A DNA stretch of 56,022 nucleotides from Rhodopila globiformis (GTDB lineage: Bacteria; Pseudomonadota; Alphaproteobacteria; Acetobacterales; Acetobacteraceae). The stretch is taken from NCBI RefSeq assembly GCF_002937115.1, contig NZ_NHRY01000270.1, positions 1-56,022 of the forward strand. Reading direction: 5' to 3'. Both the position numbers and the translations under genes were made by a program. Positions within the stretch are counted from its first letter, which is position 1, and every line of letters begins with the position of its first letter. The notes beneath the pieces were generated by a model. The model was given only the letters and a program-made list of their open reading frames with translations, was not told the DNA's origin and did no database searches. This document shows positions 17,657 through 27,387 of this stretch, one piece after another.

Positions 17657-19537
17657 ATGTCCGGCCTCGCCACGACCATGGCGCTGCTGCGCGGCCTGCA
17701 CCTGGCGGCGATGCTGTCGCTGCTGGGCACGGCCGGGTTCGTCGCATGGATACTGCCGGCGGCAACCGCGGTGCCGCCGTCGTTGCGCCGCGGGCTGAAC
17801 CGCCTGTGCCGGGCGAGCGGCGTGATCGCGGTCGTGGCAGGGATCGGCTGGTTCATCCTGCAGACCATGGCCATGGCCGGCGCGGAGACTATCCCGGACG
17901 TGCTGCACGCGCTGCCGTTGGTGGCGCTGCGGACGCACTACGGCACGGTGATGCTGGCCCGGCTCGGCCTGCTGCTGGCCGCCACGGTGCTGTTCCGCCC
18001 GGACACGCTGCGCGGGACCTTCCTCATCCTCGTCCTGACCGCCGCCGCCCTCGGCCTGCAGGGCCTGATCGGCCATGCCGGCGCGACCGAGGGCACGCTC
18101 GGGGACAGCCTTGTCGCGTCGGAGGGGTTTCATCTGCTGGCCGCGGGGCTGTGGCTGGGCGCGCTGCTGCCGCTGTGGCTCAGCGTGCGCGCGCTGCAGC
18201 CGGCCCGGGCGGCCGCCGTGTGCGAGCGGTTCACGCCGCTGGGCCTCGCCTGCGTCCTGGTGCTGGCCGGTACCGGCTTCTTCCAGGGGATGGACTTCAT
18301 CGGCAGCCTGCCCCGCCTGTTCGGCACGCGCTATGGGCACTTCGCCCTGCTGAAGATCACGCTGTTCCTGGGCGCTCTGGTCCTGGCCCTGCTGAACCGC
18401 CTGTGGCTGACCGACCGCCTGTCGGTCGGCGCCACGCCGGCACGCCGGCACCTGCTGCTGTCGGTGTGCGTCGAAACCGGCCTCGGCCTGGCGATCGTCG
18501 GCGCGGCCGCGTTCATGGCCTCCAGCACGCCGGCCACACACGCGGCTCCGGTCTGGCCGTTCCCCTGGCGCTTCAGCCTGGATCGCGTGACCGAGGACCC
18601 GGGTGTGCGGCGGGAGGTCATCATCAGCGGCGCGCTGATTGGGGTGGCCGCGCTGCTGCTGCTGGGGGCCATTATCCGGAAGCGCTTCCGGCTGCCGGCG
18701 GTGCTGGTGCTGGCGATCCTCGTTCTGCTGCGCGGGCCGTCGCTGGGCCTGCTGACGGTCGAGGCCTGGCCGACCAGCTTCCAGACCTCTCCGACGGGAT
18801 TTTCCGCCGCGGCCATTGTCCGGGGCGAGGCGCTGTATGGCCCCTATTGCGCGGCCTGCCATGGCCCCGGCGGCCAGGGGAACGGGCCCGCCGCGGCCAG
18901 CCTGCCGGTGAAGCCGGCGGACCTGACCATGCCGCATCTGTGGGCGCACCGTGACGGCGACCTGTTCTGGTGGCTGAGTCACGGTATGAAGAATCCGCAA
19001 GGCGACGTGGTCATGCCCGGCTTTGCCTGGTCACTCGCGGCGGCCGACCGCTGGTCCTTGATCGACTATGTCCACGCGCGCAATGCCGGCCTGGCGGGGC
19101 GGCCTGCGCCGTTGCTCGGCCGCGCGGTGCCTGCGCCTGGATTTGCGCTGACGTGCGATGGGCTCAACGCCGCCAGCCTGGCGGACCTGCGCGGCCACCT
19201 TGTTGACCTGACCGCGGATGCGCCGCCACCGCCGCCACCGGCGGGCGTCGCCATGATCGGCGTGACATTGCAGCCGGATGCCCGGCCGGCCGCGGGTGGC
19301 TGCGCTGCGGCCGAGCCGGCGGCGCGGCAGGCGTATGCCGTGCTGGCGGACCTGCCGCCAGCACATCTGGACGGAACGGAGTTTTTGGTAGATCGAAATG
19401 GCTGGCTGCGCGCCGTGCTTCGCCCGGACGGCGGCGGCCAGCCGCAGCGCGACGATCTGATCGCGGCTATTATTCTCAGTCCGGCCACACCATCGACCAT
19501 GTCAGCCAGCGGAGGCGCTCATGAACACCACCATTGA
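17657..19537 (+). CDS. copD: CopD copper-permease domain fused to cytochrome c and redoxin-like domain
   Basis: 626 residues in three parts. Residues 1-330 are a CopD-type membrane domain with about eight hydrophobic helices and conserved histidines (RGLHLAAMLSLLG, SEGFHLLAAGLWLGALLPL). After another pair of helices a class-I cytochrome c domain begins: heme-binding CAACH at residues 398-402 and a likely axial Met in VVMPGFAW. The last ~140 residues resemble a thioredoxin-like fold (GTEFLVDRNGWLRAVLRPDG) but lack a CxxC pair; the tail ends HEHHH. CopD with CopC imports copper, and the added heme domain suggests redox change of copper or electron delivery near an oxidase (inference). It overlaps the SCO gene by 17 bp. 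Confidence 0.85.
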   Translation: MSGLATTMALLRGLHLAAMLSLLGTAGFVAWILPAATAVPPSLRRGLNRLCRASGVIAVVAGIGWFILQTMAMAGAETIPDVLHALPLVALRTHYGTVMLARLGLLLAATVLFRPDTLRGTFLILVLTAAALGLQGLIGHAGATEGTLGDSLVASEGFHLLAAGLWLGALLPLWLSVRALQPARAAAVCERFTPLGLACVLVLAGTGFFQGMDFIGSLPRLFGTRYGHFALLKITLFLGALVLALLNRLWLTDRLSVGATPARRHLLLSVCVETGLGLAIVGAAAFMASSTPATHAAPVWPFPWRFSLDRVTEDPGVRREVIISGALIGVAALLLLGAIIRKRFRLPAVLVLAILVLLRGPSLGLLTVEAWPTSFQTSPTGFSAAAIVRGEALYGPYCAACHGPGGQGNGPAAASLPVKPADLTMPHLWAHRDGDLFWWLSHGMKNPQGDVVMPGFAWSLAAADRWSLIDYVHARNAGLAGRPAPLLGRAVPAPGFALTCDGLNAASLADLRGHLVDLTADAPPPPPPAGVAMIGVTLQPDARPAAGGCAAAEPAARQAYAVLADLPPAHLDGTEFLVDRNGWLRAVLRPDGGGQPQRDDLIAAIILSPATPSTMSASGGAHEHHH

Positions 19538-20138
19538 TCCGAAGACGTCGCCCCGGGGTGGGCTGTATGCCGCCCTGGGGCTGGTGCTGGCGGCGCTGCT
19601 GCTGGGGGTGGGCGGCTTCATGTGGTTCAGCGGTGGCGCGGGCAATGGCGGCCTGAGCGTCGGCGGCCCGTTCACGTTGCAGGACGGCAGCGGCAAAACG
19701 GTCACCGACCGGGATTTCCGCGGCCAGTATATGCTGGTGTACTTCGGCTATACGTTCTGCCCCGATGTCTGCCCGACCACCCTGACGGCGGTCGCCGATG
19801 CGATGGACAAGCTCGGCCCGGCCGCCTCCAGGATCCGCACCGTGTTCATTACAGTCGATCCGGCGCGTGACACGCCGGCGGTGGTGGGAAAATATGCCGC
19901 GGCGTTCGGGCCGAACATTGTCGGCCTGACCGGGACGCCGGAGGAGATTGCCAAGGTGGCCCGGGAGTACCGGGTGTATTATGCCAAGCACCGCACCGGC
20001 CCTGGCCCCAACGACTACGCGATGGACCATAGCTCGGTGCTGTACCTGATGGATCCGAAGGGCGGCTTCGTGGCGCCGGTGCGGGCGGACCAGTCCGGGG
20101 ATCAGATCGCGGCGGCGCTCAGGAAGCTGATGGGGTAG
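19521..20138 (+). CDS. SCO1/SenC family copper chaperone
   Basis: 205 residues: an N-terminal membrane anchor (AALGLVLAALLLGVGGFMWF) and a periplasmic thioredoxin fold. The copper ligands are present: Cys80 and Cys84 in FCPDVCPTT and His170 in DYAMDHSSVLYL. SCO proteins load or reduce the CuA site of cytochrome c oxidase. Coupling to a CopD-cytochrome fusion points to copper supply for respiration rather than detoxification (inference). A GC-rich stem (20139-20158, GGGCGC/GCGCCC) directly after the stop separates it from the convergent lipoprotein gene and might end transcription, though it has no T run. Confidence 0.92.
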   Translation: MNTTIDPKTSPRGGLYAALGLVLAALLLGVGGFMWFSGGAGNGGLSVGGPFTLQDGSGKTVTDRDFRGQYMLVYFGYTFCPDVCPTTLTAVADAMDKLGPAASRIRTVFITVDPARDTPAVVGKYAAAFGPNIVGLTGTPEEIAKVAREYRVYYAKHRTGPGPNDYAMDHSSVLYLMDPKGGFVAPVRADQSGDQIAAALRKLMG

Positions 20139-20162
20139 GGGCGCGCGAGCCGGCGCCCTGGC

Positions 20163-20732
20163 TTACCAGCCACCCCAGCCACCGCCGTAGCCCCAGCCTC
20201 CGCCAACGGCGACGGACGGACCGTAGTAGCCCGGGCCATAGGCGTACGGGACATAGCCCCCGCTGTAGGGATAGCCGGCATAGGCGCCGGGCGGGCTTTG
20301 GACCGGATTGCCCTTGGCATACATGCACTGCGTGTAGGCCGTGTCATAGCGTGCCTGGATACTGCCGCCGGCGGCCTGGGCATTGCCGGCGCCAACGGCA
20401 CCGCCAGCGAGCAGACCCGTCGCTCCGCCGATTGCGGCGCCGGCGCCGGCCGCGCCGCCAAGCGCTCCGAGTGCGGCGCCAAGGCCTGCACCCAGCACCG
20501 TGCCGATCGCCGTGCTGCCAACGGCGCTGTTGTTCGCCGCCTGTGCGGCCGATGCGCCGCTGGTCTGCTGACGGGCGTATCCGCGACAGTTCGCATCATC
20601 CGCCTGGAAGGCCTCAAAGCTCTTGCCTTTCCCCGGCAGTGCCATCACCGAAGGGCCCTGGGGTGGCTGCACTGCGCAGGCGCCAAGCGCCAGAACCGAT
20701 ATGAGCCCGATGGCGGAAGAGACGCGACGCAT
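20163..20732 (-). CDS. Glycine-zipper lipoprotein
   Basis: 189 residues from the ATG at 20732 (a TTG two codons earlier is possible). A lipoprotein signal ends in LALGACA, placing the lipidated Cys near residue 18. The centre is a glycine zipper (GTVLGAGLGAALGALGGAAG and AAIGGATGLLAGGAVGAG), which packs as a membrane-inserted helical hairpin. The tail is rich in Gly, Tyr and Pro. Two conserved Cys flank the zipper (DANCRGYARQQ and YTQCMYAKG). Such proteins sit in the outer membrane; function is unknown. Confidence 0.8.
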   Translation of the reverse strand: MRRVSSAIGLISVLALGACAVQPPQGPSVMALPGKGKSFEAFQADDANCRGYARQQTSGASAAQAANNSAVGSTAIGTVLGAGLGAALGALGGAAGAGAAIGGATGLLAGGAVGAGNAQAAGGSIQARYDTAYTQCMYAKGNPVQSPPGAYAGYPYSGGYVPYAYGPGYYGPSVAVGGGWGYGGGWGGW

Positions 20733-20880
20733 GTCCAAGGCTTCCCCAAATGTCCCGATCCAGGCACGCCGGCCACGGCGGCCGGTTTGTTCAGGACCTG
20801 GGATCGTCAGGTCATATAGGATGGGACGCGGTTAAATCGAACGTCTCTCTGTAACGAAGCGCTACAATTCGTCGGCGTTA

Positions 20881-20981
20881 GGCGACGCCCAAAAATAAGC
20901 GATCCACCGCGGCACGGTTCAGCATGCCATTGGCGAGGATATCGCCCCGTTGAATTGGCGCGCTTATTTTTGGGCGTCTCC
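20881..20981. mobile_element. 101-bp MITE with TTA target duplication
   Basis: Terminal inverted repeats of about 21 bp with one mismatch: left GGCGACGCCCAAAAATAAGC(G), right reverse complement GGAGACGCCCAAAAATAAGC(G). TTA lies directly outside both ends, a 3-bp target duplication. The interior (~60 bp) encodes nothing. TNA-type 3-bp duplications are known for the IS1031 group of the IS5 family, so that group is the likely mover (inference). The rest of the non-coding gap (20733-20880 and 20982-21349) shows no recognisable gene. Confidence 0.75.
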
Positions 20982-21349
20982 TTAGCCAATCGGCAGCGCC
21001 GGCACCGCGACGGCTGAAAATGGACGGGGCCGGTGCGCCGGTTCCGGTGGATCGATTATTTCGGCTCGGGCTGCAACCGGACAGCAAGGAACCATCCACG
21101 CTGGTAACGACGACACCACACGGACATCCGCCGGTGCCGGTCCAGCCCGTCATGCTGTCGTGCAGGTACCGCCAGCCCGGGCCAGCGAGTACAGCGCAGC
21201 GCCAGAAAACCTAGCGACGCGCTGCCGTTCGAACCCTCGCACAGCCTCATGGCCGATGAATCACCAGCTGGACGCGGAGACGAAGTCACCCCAGCGTCGG
21301 TCTGGCCACTCCCATCAGGCCTGGCCAGACCTCCGAACCGGGGTGAGCG

Positions 21350-21553
21350 TCAGGCCAGCTTCAGATTTGTCGCGGCGGCCTTGCCCCGTTCCATCGCCAC
21401 TTCGTAGCTGACCTTCTGGCCGTCATTCAGGCCCTTGAGCCCAGCGGCCTGTACCGCTGTGATGTGGACAAAGACATCCTTGCCTCCGTCCTGAGGCATG
21501 ATGAAGCCGTACCCCTTCGTTGCATTAAACCATTTAACCGTACCGACGGCCAT
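21350..21553 (-). CDS. Cold-shock protein (CspA family)
   Basis: 67 residues, one cold-shock domain. It has the RNA-binding motifs KGYGFIMP (RNP1) and DVFVHITA (RNP2), and the opening GTVKWFNATKGYGF. Such proteins bind single-stranded RNA and melt structure at low temperature or in stationary phase. A strong GGAGGAGGA ribosome site precedes the ATG. It lies 68 bp downstream of a near-identical paralog on the same strand, so this is a tandem duplication. Confidence 0.95.
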   Translation of the reverse strand: MAVGTVKWFNATKGYGFIMPQDGGKDVFVHITAVQAAGLKGLNDGQKVSYEVAMERGKAAATNLKLA

Positions 21554-21572
21554 GGTCTTCCTCCTCCAATGA

Positions 21573-21630
21573 CGATCGGCAAGCCAACGGCCGATCGCTT
21601 AGCTAGATCAATCCGGTCGAACTAGACCGG
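21573..21630 (-). terminator. Two hairpins between the tandem cold-shock genes
   Basis: A perfect 6-bp stem CCGGTC/GACCGG (21613-21630) encloses the stop codon of the upstream csp gene. A second perfect 8-bp stem CGATCGGC/GCCGATCG (21573-21597) lies before the downstream ribosome site. Neither is followed by a T run, so they may attenuate or stabilise the message rather than act as intrinsic terminators. Confidence 0.35.
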
Positions 21631-21825
21631 CTTCAGGTTGGTTGCGGTGGCCTTTCCGCGTTCCATCGCAACCTCGAAACTTACTTGCTGGCCCTCGTTC
21701 AGGCTCCGGAGGCCAGCGGCCTGTACGGCGGTGATATGCACGAATACATCCTTACCCCCGTCCTGGGGCATGATGAATCCGTACCCTTTCGTGGTATTGA
21801 ACCACTTTACTGTGCCGGTTGACAT
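21622..21825 (-). CDS. Cold-shock protein (CspA family), upstream paralog
   Basis: 67 residues from the ATG at 21825, starting [16 protein letters not shown]; an upstream in-frame start at 21852 would add nine residues outside the domain and is rejected. RNP1 (KGYGFIMP) and RNP2 (DVFVHITA) are intact. It differs from its downstream copy at only a few positions (for example [11 protein letters not shown] for KGLNDGQKVSY). The 273-bp leader region 21826-22098 has no gene; csp messages often carry long regulatory 5' leaders, but no specific cold-box was recognised. Confidence 0.94.
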   Translation of the reverse strand: MSTGTVKWFNTTKGYGFIMPQDGGKDVFVHITAVQAAGLRSLNEGQQVSFEVAMERGKATATNLKPV

Positions 21826-22098
21826 CGTCTGCGTCTTTCTCCGTCCAGGCATCGTGCAAAATCACGCGATGCATGTAGACAACCGGGTCTTTGGACCTTC
21901 TGAAGCCCCGAGTGGACGGAAGCGCAGCAAGGACAGCCAAAATTCGATTGCTGTGGGAAAGTTGGCACAGAATTCGTGAGGACTGTCAATCACAGTCCCG
22001 ATAGGTATGTTACACGTCGCCGCAACCGATGGTAAGCATCGGGTTTTATTGATGAATACCATGTCGCGAAATCGACATACTCCCGTAAGCGTGTGCGC

Positions 22099-23013
22099 CT
22101 AGCCGGCCGGATATGCGCGAAACGGACCCGCTCGCGTCCAGGACAGGCCGGCAAGCACGACTCGCTTCAGTGTCGGCGCCTGCCGCAAAGAGCGGACAAG
22201 CCAGCGCCAGCCGTCGCGACGCCGCTGATGACGAAACAGTTCCCGGCCAATCGTCCAGGCCATTTCAGCCTCCGTCCGGCGCTGCAACGCACCCAGCCGA
22301 TGGGCGCCGAGCCGTTGACGGATGGCAGCGTTGGCATAGACCGCATCGACGCTGGCGGCGAAGCAGGCGGGATCGGTCGCCATGCGCCAGTATGCTCCCT
22401 CCGGCGTTTCCCGCACGAACAGCACCGGCGCCGAACCGCGGCGCAGCGTGGCGAACGGGCCCTGCAAGGCCAGCCGGGTCCAGTATTCCCAGTCCTCGCC
22501 ATAGGACAAATCCTTGCGAAAGCTGCCGGCCGCCTCGATCGCCGCCCAGCGGATCAGCAGATGACCGCCATTGGCGAACAGGTTCCGGACCAGCAGGCGC
22601 TCCAGCAGGTATCCCCCCGGAGACGGCCGCATCCGGCGGATCGCACCATCCGCGGCGACGCGGGCATAGGGGCCGGACACGGCCACGGCCGCGGGATGCG
22701 CGCCGAGCGCCGCGGCCAGCCGAGCCAGCGCGTCCGGGGCCAGCCGGTCGTCAGCGTCGAGAAACAGGCAGGCGTCGCCCGCGGCGGCCGTCAGCCCGCG
22801 GTTCCGCGCGGCCGAGACGCCGGCGTGGTCCTGCCGGATCAGGCTGATACGCGAATCGTGGAAATTGTCCGGGATATCGGCGGTGGCATCGGCGGAGCCG
22901 TCGTCCACCACCACCAGCGACCAGTCCCGATGGGTCTGCGCCACGACGGACGCAATGCAGTCACGCAACCAGGGCGCGGCATTATAAGCCGGAGTGATGA
23001 CGGTAATGTGCAC
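22099..23013 (-). CDS. Family 2 glycosyltransferase
   Basis: 304 residues of GT-A type. It opens MHITVITPAYNAAPWLRDCI, has nucleotide-binding VVVDDGSADATA and the metal-binding FLDADDRL, then an acceptor-side GEDWEYWTRLALQG motif containing the conserved ED. It probably adds sugar to a lipopolysaccharide or other glycan. It stands alone between the cold-shock genes and grxD, with no clear partner. Composition is typical of the high-GC core, unlike the 3961-6478 transferases. Confidence 0.85.
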   Translation of the reverse strand: MHITVITPAYNAAPWLRDCIASVVAQTHRDWSLVVVDDGSADATADIPDNFHDSRISLIRQDHAGVSAARNRGLTAAAGDACLFLDADDRLAPDALARLAAALGAHPAAVAVSGPYARVAADGAIRRMRPSPGGYLLERLLVRNLFANGGHLLIRWAAIEAAGSFRKDLSYGEDWEYWTRLALQGPFATLRRGSAPVLFVRETPEGAYWRMATDPACFAASVDAVYANAAIRQRLGAHRLGALQRRTEAEMAWTIGRELFRHQRRRDGWRWLVRSLRQAPTLKRVVLAGLSWTRAGPFRAYPAG

Positions 23014-23087
23014 CAGGACCTCACCAGCGGGCAGGTTCGCCTGGCTTACCCTGCCCGGGTGAAGATCCGGTTAACGGCGCGGCGCGA

Positions 23088-23426
<339 letters not shown>

Positions 23427-23450
23427 ACAAATGGTCTCCTTCTGGTACCA

Positions 23451-23684
23451 TTATTCGGGTGCCGAGGTCTGTAATGCAAGGGCATGAAGCTCGCCGCCCA
23501 TGCGACCGCTCAGGGCTGCATAGACGATTTGGTGCTGCCGTACCCGGGACAGGCCGCGGAACGCCTCGCTGACAACGGTGGCGGCGTAATGGTCGCCGTC
23601 GCCGGCAAGGTCTTCCACCGTCACCTGCGCGTCCGGCAGCGCCGCCTTGATCAGAGACTCGATCTCGCTCGCCACCATCGCCAT
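23451..23684 (-). CDS. bolA: BolA family protein
   Basis: 77 residues, a single BolA domain: SLIKAALPDAQVTVEDLAGD, GDHYAATVVSEAFRGLSRVR and RQHQIVYAALSGRMGGELHA. It lacks the regulatory extension of E. coli BolA and fits the short YrbA/BolA2-like group that works with monothiol glutaredoxin in iron-sulfur trafficking. Its ATG overlaps the purL stop by one base (TGATG on the minus strand), so expression depends on the pur message. The grxD gene follows. Confidence 0.92.
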   Translation of the reverse strand: MAMVASEIESLIKAALPDAQVTVEDLAGDGDHYAATVVSEAFRGLSRVRQHQIVYAALSGRMGGELHALALQTSAPE

Positions 23685-25894
23685 CAGGGCGTTTCCTTCT
23701 GTGTGCTGTTGTCCATCCAGGACGGAAAGAACCGTCCGTGCGCGTTACGCAATGCGGCAATGGATATCGAGCCACCATCGGGAAGAGTCAAATTCTGGCC
23801 GCCGGAGGTGCCCAGCCGCATCGCCGGCACGCCGGCGGATTCGGCGGCGCGGGCGAAGGTGGCGTAGTCGGCCACGGCGACGAGGTAGCGGCCCTGGTCC
23901 TCGCCGAACCAGAACGCATGGCCTGGGATGCCCGGCGGGTGGGTCATCAGCCGGGCGCCGACGCCGCTGGCCATCGCCATTTCCGCCAGGGCGACCAGGA
24001 TGCCGCCGTCCGAAACGTCATGGCAGGCGCGGATCGTCCTGTTCAGGATGTGGGTGCGGACGAAGTCGCCGTTGGCGCGCTCCACCGCCAGATCGACCGG
24101 CGGCGGCGCCCCGTCCTCGCGCCCGCCGATCTCCCGCAGCCACAGCGACTGGCCGAGCCAGCCGACGGTGTTGCCGATGAGCATGATGTCGAGCCACGGC
24201 GGCAGGGCGAGGCCGACCGCAAGTGCGACGTCATCCAGCACGCCAAGGCCGCCGATGGCCGGAGTCGGCAGGATGCCGCGGCCCTCGGTTTCATTGTACA
24301 GGCTGACGTTGCCGGAGACGACGGGGAAATCCAGCGTCTCGCAGGCCGCGACCATGCCGCGGATGGCGGCGGCGAACTGGCCCATGATCTCCGGCTTTTC
24401 CGGGTTGCCGAAGTTCATGTTGTCGGTGATGGCAAGCGGACGGGCGCCGACGGCGGTCAGGTTGCGCCAGGCCTCGGCCACCGCCTGGGCGCCGCCCATT
24501 TCGGGGTCCGCCATGCAGTAGCGCGGCGTGCAGTCGGTGGTCAGCGCCAGCGCCCGCGTCAGCCCTTCCAGCTTGACGACCGCGGCATCCGCTGCGCCCG
24601 GCCGCTTCACGGTCTGGCCGCCGACGGTGCTGTCGTACTGGTCCCAGACCCAGGCGCGCGAACACAGGTCGGGGCAGCCGACGAGCTTCTCCAGCGCCCT
24701 GGCGAGGCCGTAGCGGTCCTCGATCCGCGCCGGGTTCAGCTTCTCCTGCTTCGGGGTATCGACGGTCGGCCTTGTGTAGAGCGGCGCCTGGTCGTTCAGC
24801 GGCGCCAGCGGGATGTCGGCTTCCACGGTGCCGCGGTGCCGCACGGTGATGCGGCCGGTGTCGGTGATGCGGCCGACGATGGCGAAATCCAGGTCCCATT
24901 TGTGGAAGATGTCGCGCGCCATCTGCTCGCGGTCGGGGCGGAGCACCATCAGCATCCGCTCCTGGCTTTCCGACAGCATGAATTCATATGCCGTCATGCC
25001 GGTCTCGCGGGCCGGGACCTGGTCGAGGTCGAGCTCGATGCCGACGCCGCCCTTGCCGGCCATCTCGACCGCGCTGCTGGTCAGGCCGGCGGCGCCCATG
25101 TCCTGAATGCCGACGATGGCGTCGGTGGCCATTAGTTCCAGGCAGGCCTCGATCAGCAGCTTTTCCGTGAACGGATCGCCGACCTGGACAGTGGGGCGCT
25201 TGTCTTCCGAGTCGGCGGAGAACTCGGTGGAGGCCATGGTCGCGCCATGGATGCCGTCGCGGCCGGTCTTGGAGCCGACATAGACCACCGGGTTGCCGAT
25301 TCCGGCGGCGGCCGAGAGGAAGATGCGGTCCTTGCGGGCGATGCCGACGGTCATGGCGTTGACCAGCGGGTTGCCGTCATAGGAGGCGTGGAAGTTGACC
25401 TCGCCGCCGACGGTGGGGACGCCGACGCAGTTGCCGTAGCCGCCGATGCCGCGCACCACGCCATCGACGACCCGCTTCGTCCGCGGGTTCTCCGGCCGGC
25501 CGAACCGCAGCGCGTTCAGGGTGGCGATCGGCCGCGCGCCCATGGTGAACACGTCGCGCAGGATGCCGCCGACGCCGGTGGCGGCGCCCTGGTAGGGCTC
25601 GATGAAGCTGGGGTGGTTGTGGCTCTCCATCTTGAAGATGGCGGCCAGCCCGTCGCCGATATCGACGACGCCGGCATTCTCCCCCGGCCCGTGGATCACC
25701 CACGGCGCCTTGGTCGGCAGTTGCTTCAGCCAGACGCGGGAGGATTTGTAGCTGCAATGCTCCGACCACATCACGCTGAAGATGCCGAGCTCGGTCAGCG
25801 TCGGCGTGCGGCCCATGATGGCCAGCACGCGGTTGTACTCCTCTCCGCTCAGGCCGAAGCTGCGGGCGAGGTCCTCAGTTACTGCGGTTCGCAT
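23684..25894 (-). CDS. purL: Phosphoribosylformylglycinamidine synthase subunit PurL
   Basis: A 736-residue small-type PurL. With PurQ and PurS it converts FGAR, glutamine and ATP to FGAM in purine synthesis. Features in order: [12 protein letters not shown] with the catalytic His, [17 protein letters not shown] (ATP/FGAR site), [47 protein letters not shown], and the C-terminal half with [11 protein letters not shown] and CHDVSDGG. The ATG at 25894 begins the conserved N-terminus. It overlaps the upstream Uma2-type gene by 20 bp, suggesting coupled translation. Length matches the three-subunit form. Confidence 0.97.
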   Translation of the reverse strand: MRTAVTEDLARSFGLSGEEYNRVLAIMGRTPTLTELGIFSVMWSEHCSYKSSRVWLKQLPTKAPWVIHGPGENAGVVDIGDGLAAIFKMESHNHPSFIEPYQGAATGVGGILRDVFTMGARPIATLNALRFGRPENPRTKRVVDGVVRGIGGYGNCVGVPTVGGEVNFHASYDGNPLVNAMTVGIARKDRIFLSAAAGIGNPVVYVGSKTGRDGIHGATMASTEFSADSEDKRPTVQVGDPFTEKLLIEACLELMATDAIVGIQDMGAAGLTSSAVEMAGKGGVGIELDLDQVPARETGMTAYEFMLSESQERMLMVLRPDREQMARDIFHKWDLDFAIVGRITDTGRITVRHRGTVEADIPLAPLNDQAPLYTRPTVDTPKQEKLNPARIEDRYGLARALEKLVGCPDLCSRAWVWDQYDSTVGGQTVKRPGAADAAVVKLEGLTRALALTTDCTPRYCMADPEMGGAQAVAEAWRNLTAVGARPLAITDNMNFGNPEKPEIMGQFAAAIRGMVAACETLDFPVVSGNVSLYNETEGRGILPTPAIGGLGVLDDVALAVGLALPPWLDIMLIGNTVGWLGQSLWLREIGGREDGAPPPVDLAVERANGDFVRTHILNRTIRACHDVSDGGILVALAEMAMASGVGARLMTHPPGIPGHAFWFGEDQGRYLVAVADYATFARAAESAGVPAMRLGTSGGQNLTLPDGGSISIAALRNAHGRFFPSWMDNSTQKETP

Positions 25895-26471
25895 GATCAA
25901 GAAGCCAGGTTCCGGCGTAAAGGGGGGACAGCGTGGTTTCGAGGCCGATGCTTTGGAGGCTCAGGGCACCGGGGTCAACCTCGGATGGCACGGGCGGCCA
26001 GGAACCGTCCGGATCGCGGCGCAGCAATTGCGCGCCGATGAGGTCGGTGCGGATGACCAGGATTTCCCGCACGCTGGAAATCGTCGTGTAGGCCCAAACG
26101 TTCGTCCAGGTTTCCGCCGCGTTGCCGGGCGACAGGATTTCCACCAGCAGCACGGGATCGGGCAGCATCATCTCCCCGCGCGCGAGCGGCGTGCACGAGA
26201 CGCCGAGGTCCGGAATGCGGAAATTGCGATCGGCGTTGCGGCCGAGGCGGATTCCCGGCGCGATGTAGGCACGGCATTGGCCGCCCTGCTGCGCCAGGTG
26301 ATTGCCGATGAGCCGGGCGAGTTCGGTCTGAATGCTGGCATGGACGGGGCTGGCGGGCGCCATCGCCACCGGAACCCCATCGACCAGTTGCCATCGCGCG
26401 CCATCGGGGGCGTCCCAAACGAGGAACGCCTCCAGCGTCATCGGATCCGGCAATTGCAAGGCTGCTGACAT
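25875..26471 (-). CDS. Uma2 family (DUF820) putative restriction endonuclease-like protein
   Basis: 198 residues with the Uma2 fold pattern: [20 protein letters not shown] (the family's usual opening with a conserved Glu/Asp), then PDLGVSC and [11 protein letters not shown], which supply the PD-(D/E)XK-like acidic residues. Uma2 proteins are abundant in cyanobacteria and have no settled function; some are thought to be DNA-binding nuclease relatives. It sits between purQ and purL, overlapping purL by 20 bp, so it will be expressed with purine genes. It is probably an inserted passenger gene. Confidence 0.78.
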   Translation of the reverse strand: MSAALQLPDPMTLEAFLVWDAPDGARWQLVDGVPVAMAPASPVHASIQTELARLIGNHLAQQGGQCRAYIAPGIRLGRNADRNFRIPDLGVSCTPLARGEMMLPDPVLLVEILSPGNAAETWTNVWAYTTISSVREILVIRTDLIGAQLLRRDPDGSWPPVPSEVDPGALSLQSIGLETTLSPLYAGTWLLDHANRSN

Positions 26472-26523
26472 GAGCGCCCTATAGCAGAGTACGATCCCGA
26501 TGGGCCATGGCTGGCGGGACGCC

Positions 26524-26700
26524 TACAGCAGACCGCAGGTCGGTTGAGACACGAATTCGGGTGGAGCGATCTGCACCGATCGTCACGGCGGCTACCCGGG
26601 GACAAGCCCGGGCACAGGCTCCGGGCCGCTATCCATGCCTTTGCCGCAATCGGCACCGCAAGGCGTGGATGGTCCGCCTTCGCGGACCGCGACGGGGAGA
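26524..26700. repeat. Solo end of the TA-ended palindromic repeat family and hairpin
   Basis: TACAGCAGACCGCAGGTCGG followed by TTGAGAC at 26524-26550 matches the left end of the elements at 9626 and 44335 almost perfectly, but no matching right end is found before purQ. A separate perfect hairpin GGTCCGC-CTTC-GCGGACC lies near 26670-26687, 17 bp beyond the purQ stop. This fills most of the 232 bp between the Uma2-type gene and purQ. Confidence 0.55.
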
Positions 26701-26703
26701 GGA

Positions 26704-27387
26704 CTAAGCCGCCGCCAGCGCGTCGAACAGCGGCTTTCCATCTGTGCCGCCCATCAGCGGATCGACCAGGTCCTCGGGGTGCGGCATCAGGCCGAGGACG
26801 CGCAAATTCGGGCTGAAGATGCCGGCGATCGAGCGGGCGCTGCCGTTGAGGTTGACCTCCGGCGTGACCTCGCCCGCCTTGGTGGTATAGCGGAAGGCGA
26901 TCAGCCGCTCGCCCTCCAGCCGGTCGAGCGTGTCCTTGTCGGCGAAATAGTTGCCGTCGCCGTGCGCCATGACGGCGCGGAAGGTCTGGCCGGGCTGGTA
27001 CTGGTTGGTGAAGACCGTGTCGGCGCGCTCGACCCGCAGGTGGCAGTCCATCGACAGGAAGCGCAGCGAGGCGTTGCGCAGCAGCGCGCCGGGCAGCAGG
27101 CCGGTTTCGGTCAGGATCTGGAACCCGTTGCACACCCCCAGCACGTAGCCGCCGCGCTCGGCATGCGCCTTCACCGCCCGCATGATCGGCGAGTGCGCCG
27201 CCATGGCGCCGCAGCGCAGGTAGTCGCCGAAGCTGAAGCCGCCGGGGATGACGACGAGGTCGAGGCCGGCGACGTTGGTGTCCTTGTGCCAGATCACCCT
27301 CGGCGCGGTGCCGAAGGAGGCTTCCAGCGCGATCGCCATGTCGCGCTCCCGGTTGATGCCCGGGAAGATGACGATGCCGGCTTTCAT
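26704..27387 (-). CDS. purQ: Phosphoribosylformylglycinamidine synthase subunit PurQ (glutaminase)
   Basis: A 227-residue class-I glutamine amidotransferase that releases ammonia for FGAM synthesis. The nucleophile is Cys86 in GVCNGFQ, and the rest of the triad is His203/Glu205 in MPHPED. The N-terminus [17 protein letters not shown] and [17 protein letters not shown] are typical. The start at 27387 is chosen at this conserved N-terminus rather than the long open extension upstream. PurS, the usual small third subunit, is not visible in the ~160 bp upstream and must be encoded elsewhere. Confidence 0.96.
   Translation of the reverse strand: MKAGIVIFPGINRERDMAIALEASFGTAPRVIWHKDTNVAGLDLVVIPGGFSFGDYLRCGAMAAHSPIMRAVKAHAERGGYVLGVCNGFQILTETGLLPGALLRNASLRFLSMDCHLRVERADTVFTNQYQPGQTFRAVMAHGDGNYFADKDTLDRLEGERLIAFRYTTKAGEVTPEVNLNGSARSIAGIFSPNLRVLGLMPHPEDLVDPLMGGTDGKPLFDALAAA

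Noticed and set aside
20881..20981. Inverted repeat as a rho-independent terminator for the glycine-zipper gene region
   Set aside because: The arms are 60 bp apart, start with matching TTA flanks and lie upstream of that minus-strand gene's start, so a MITE is the better reading.
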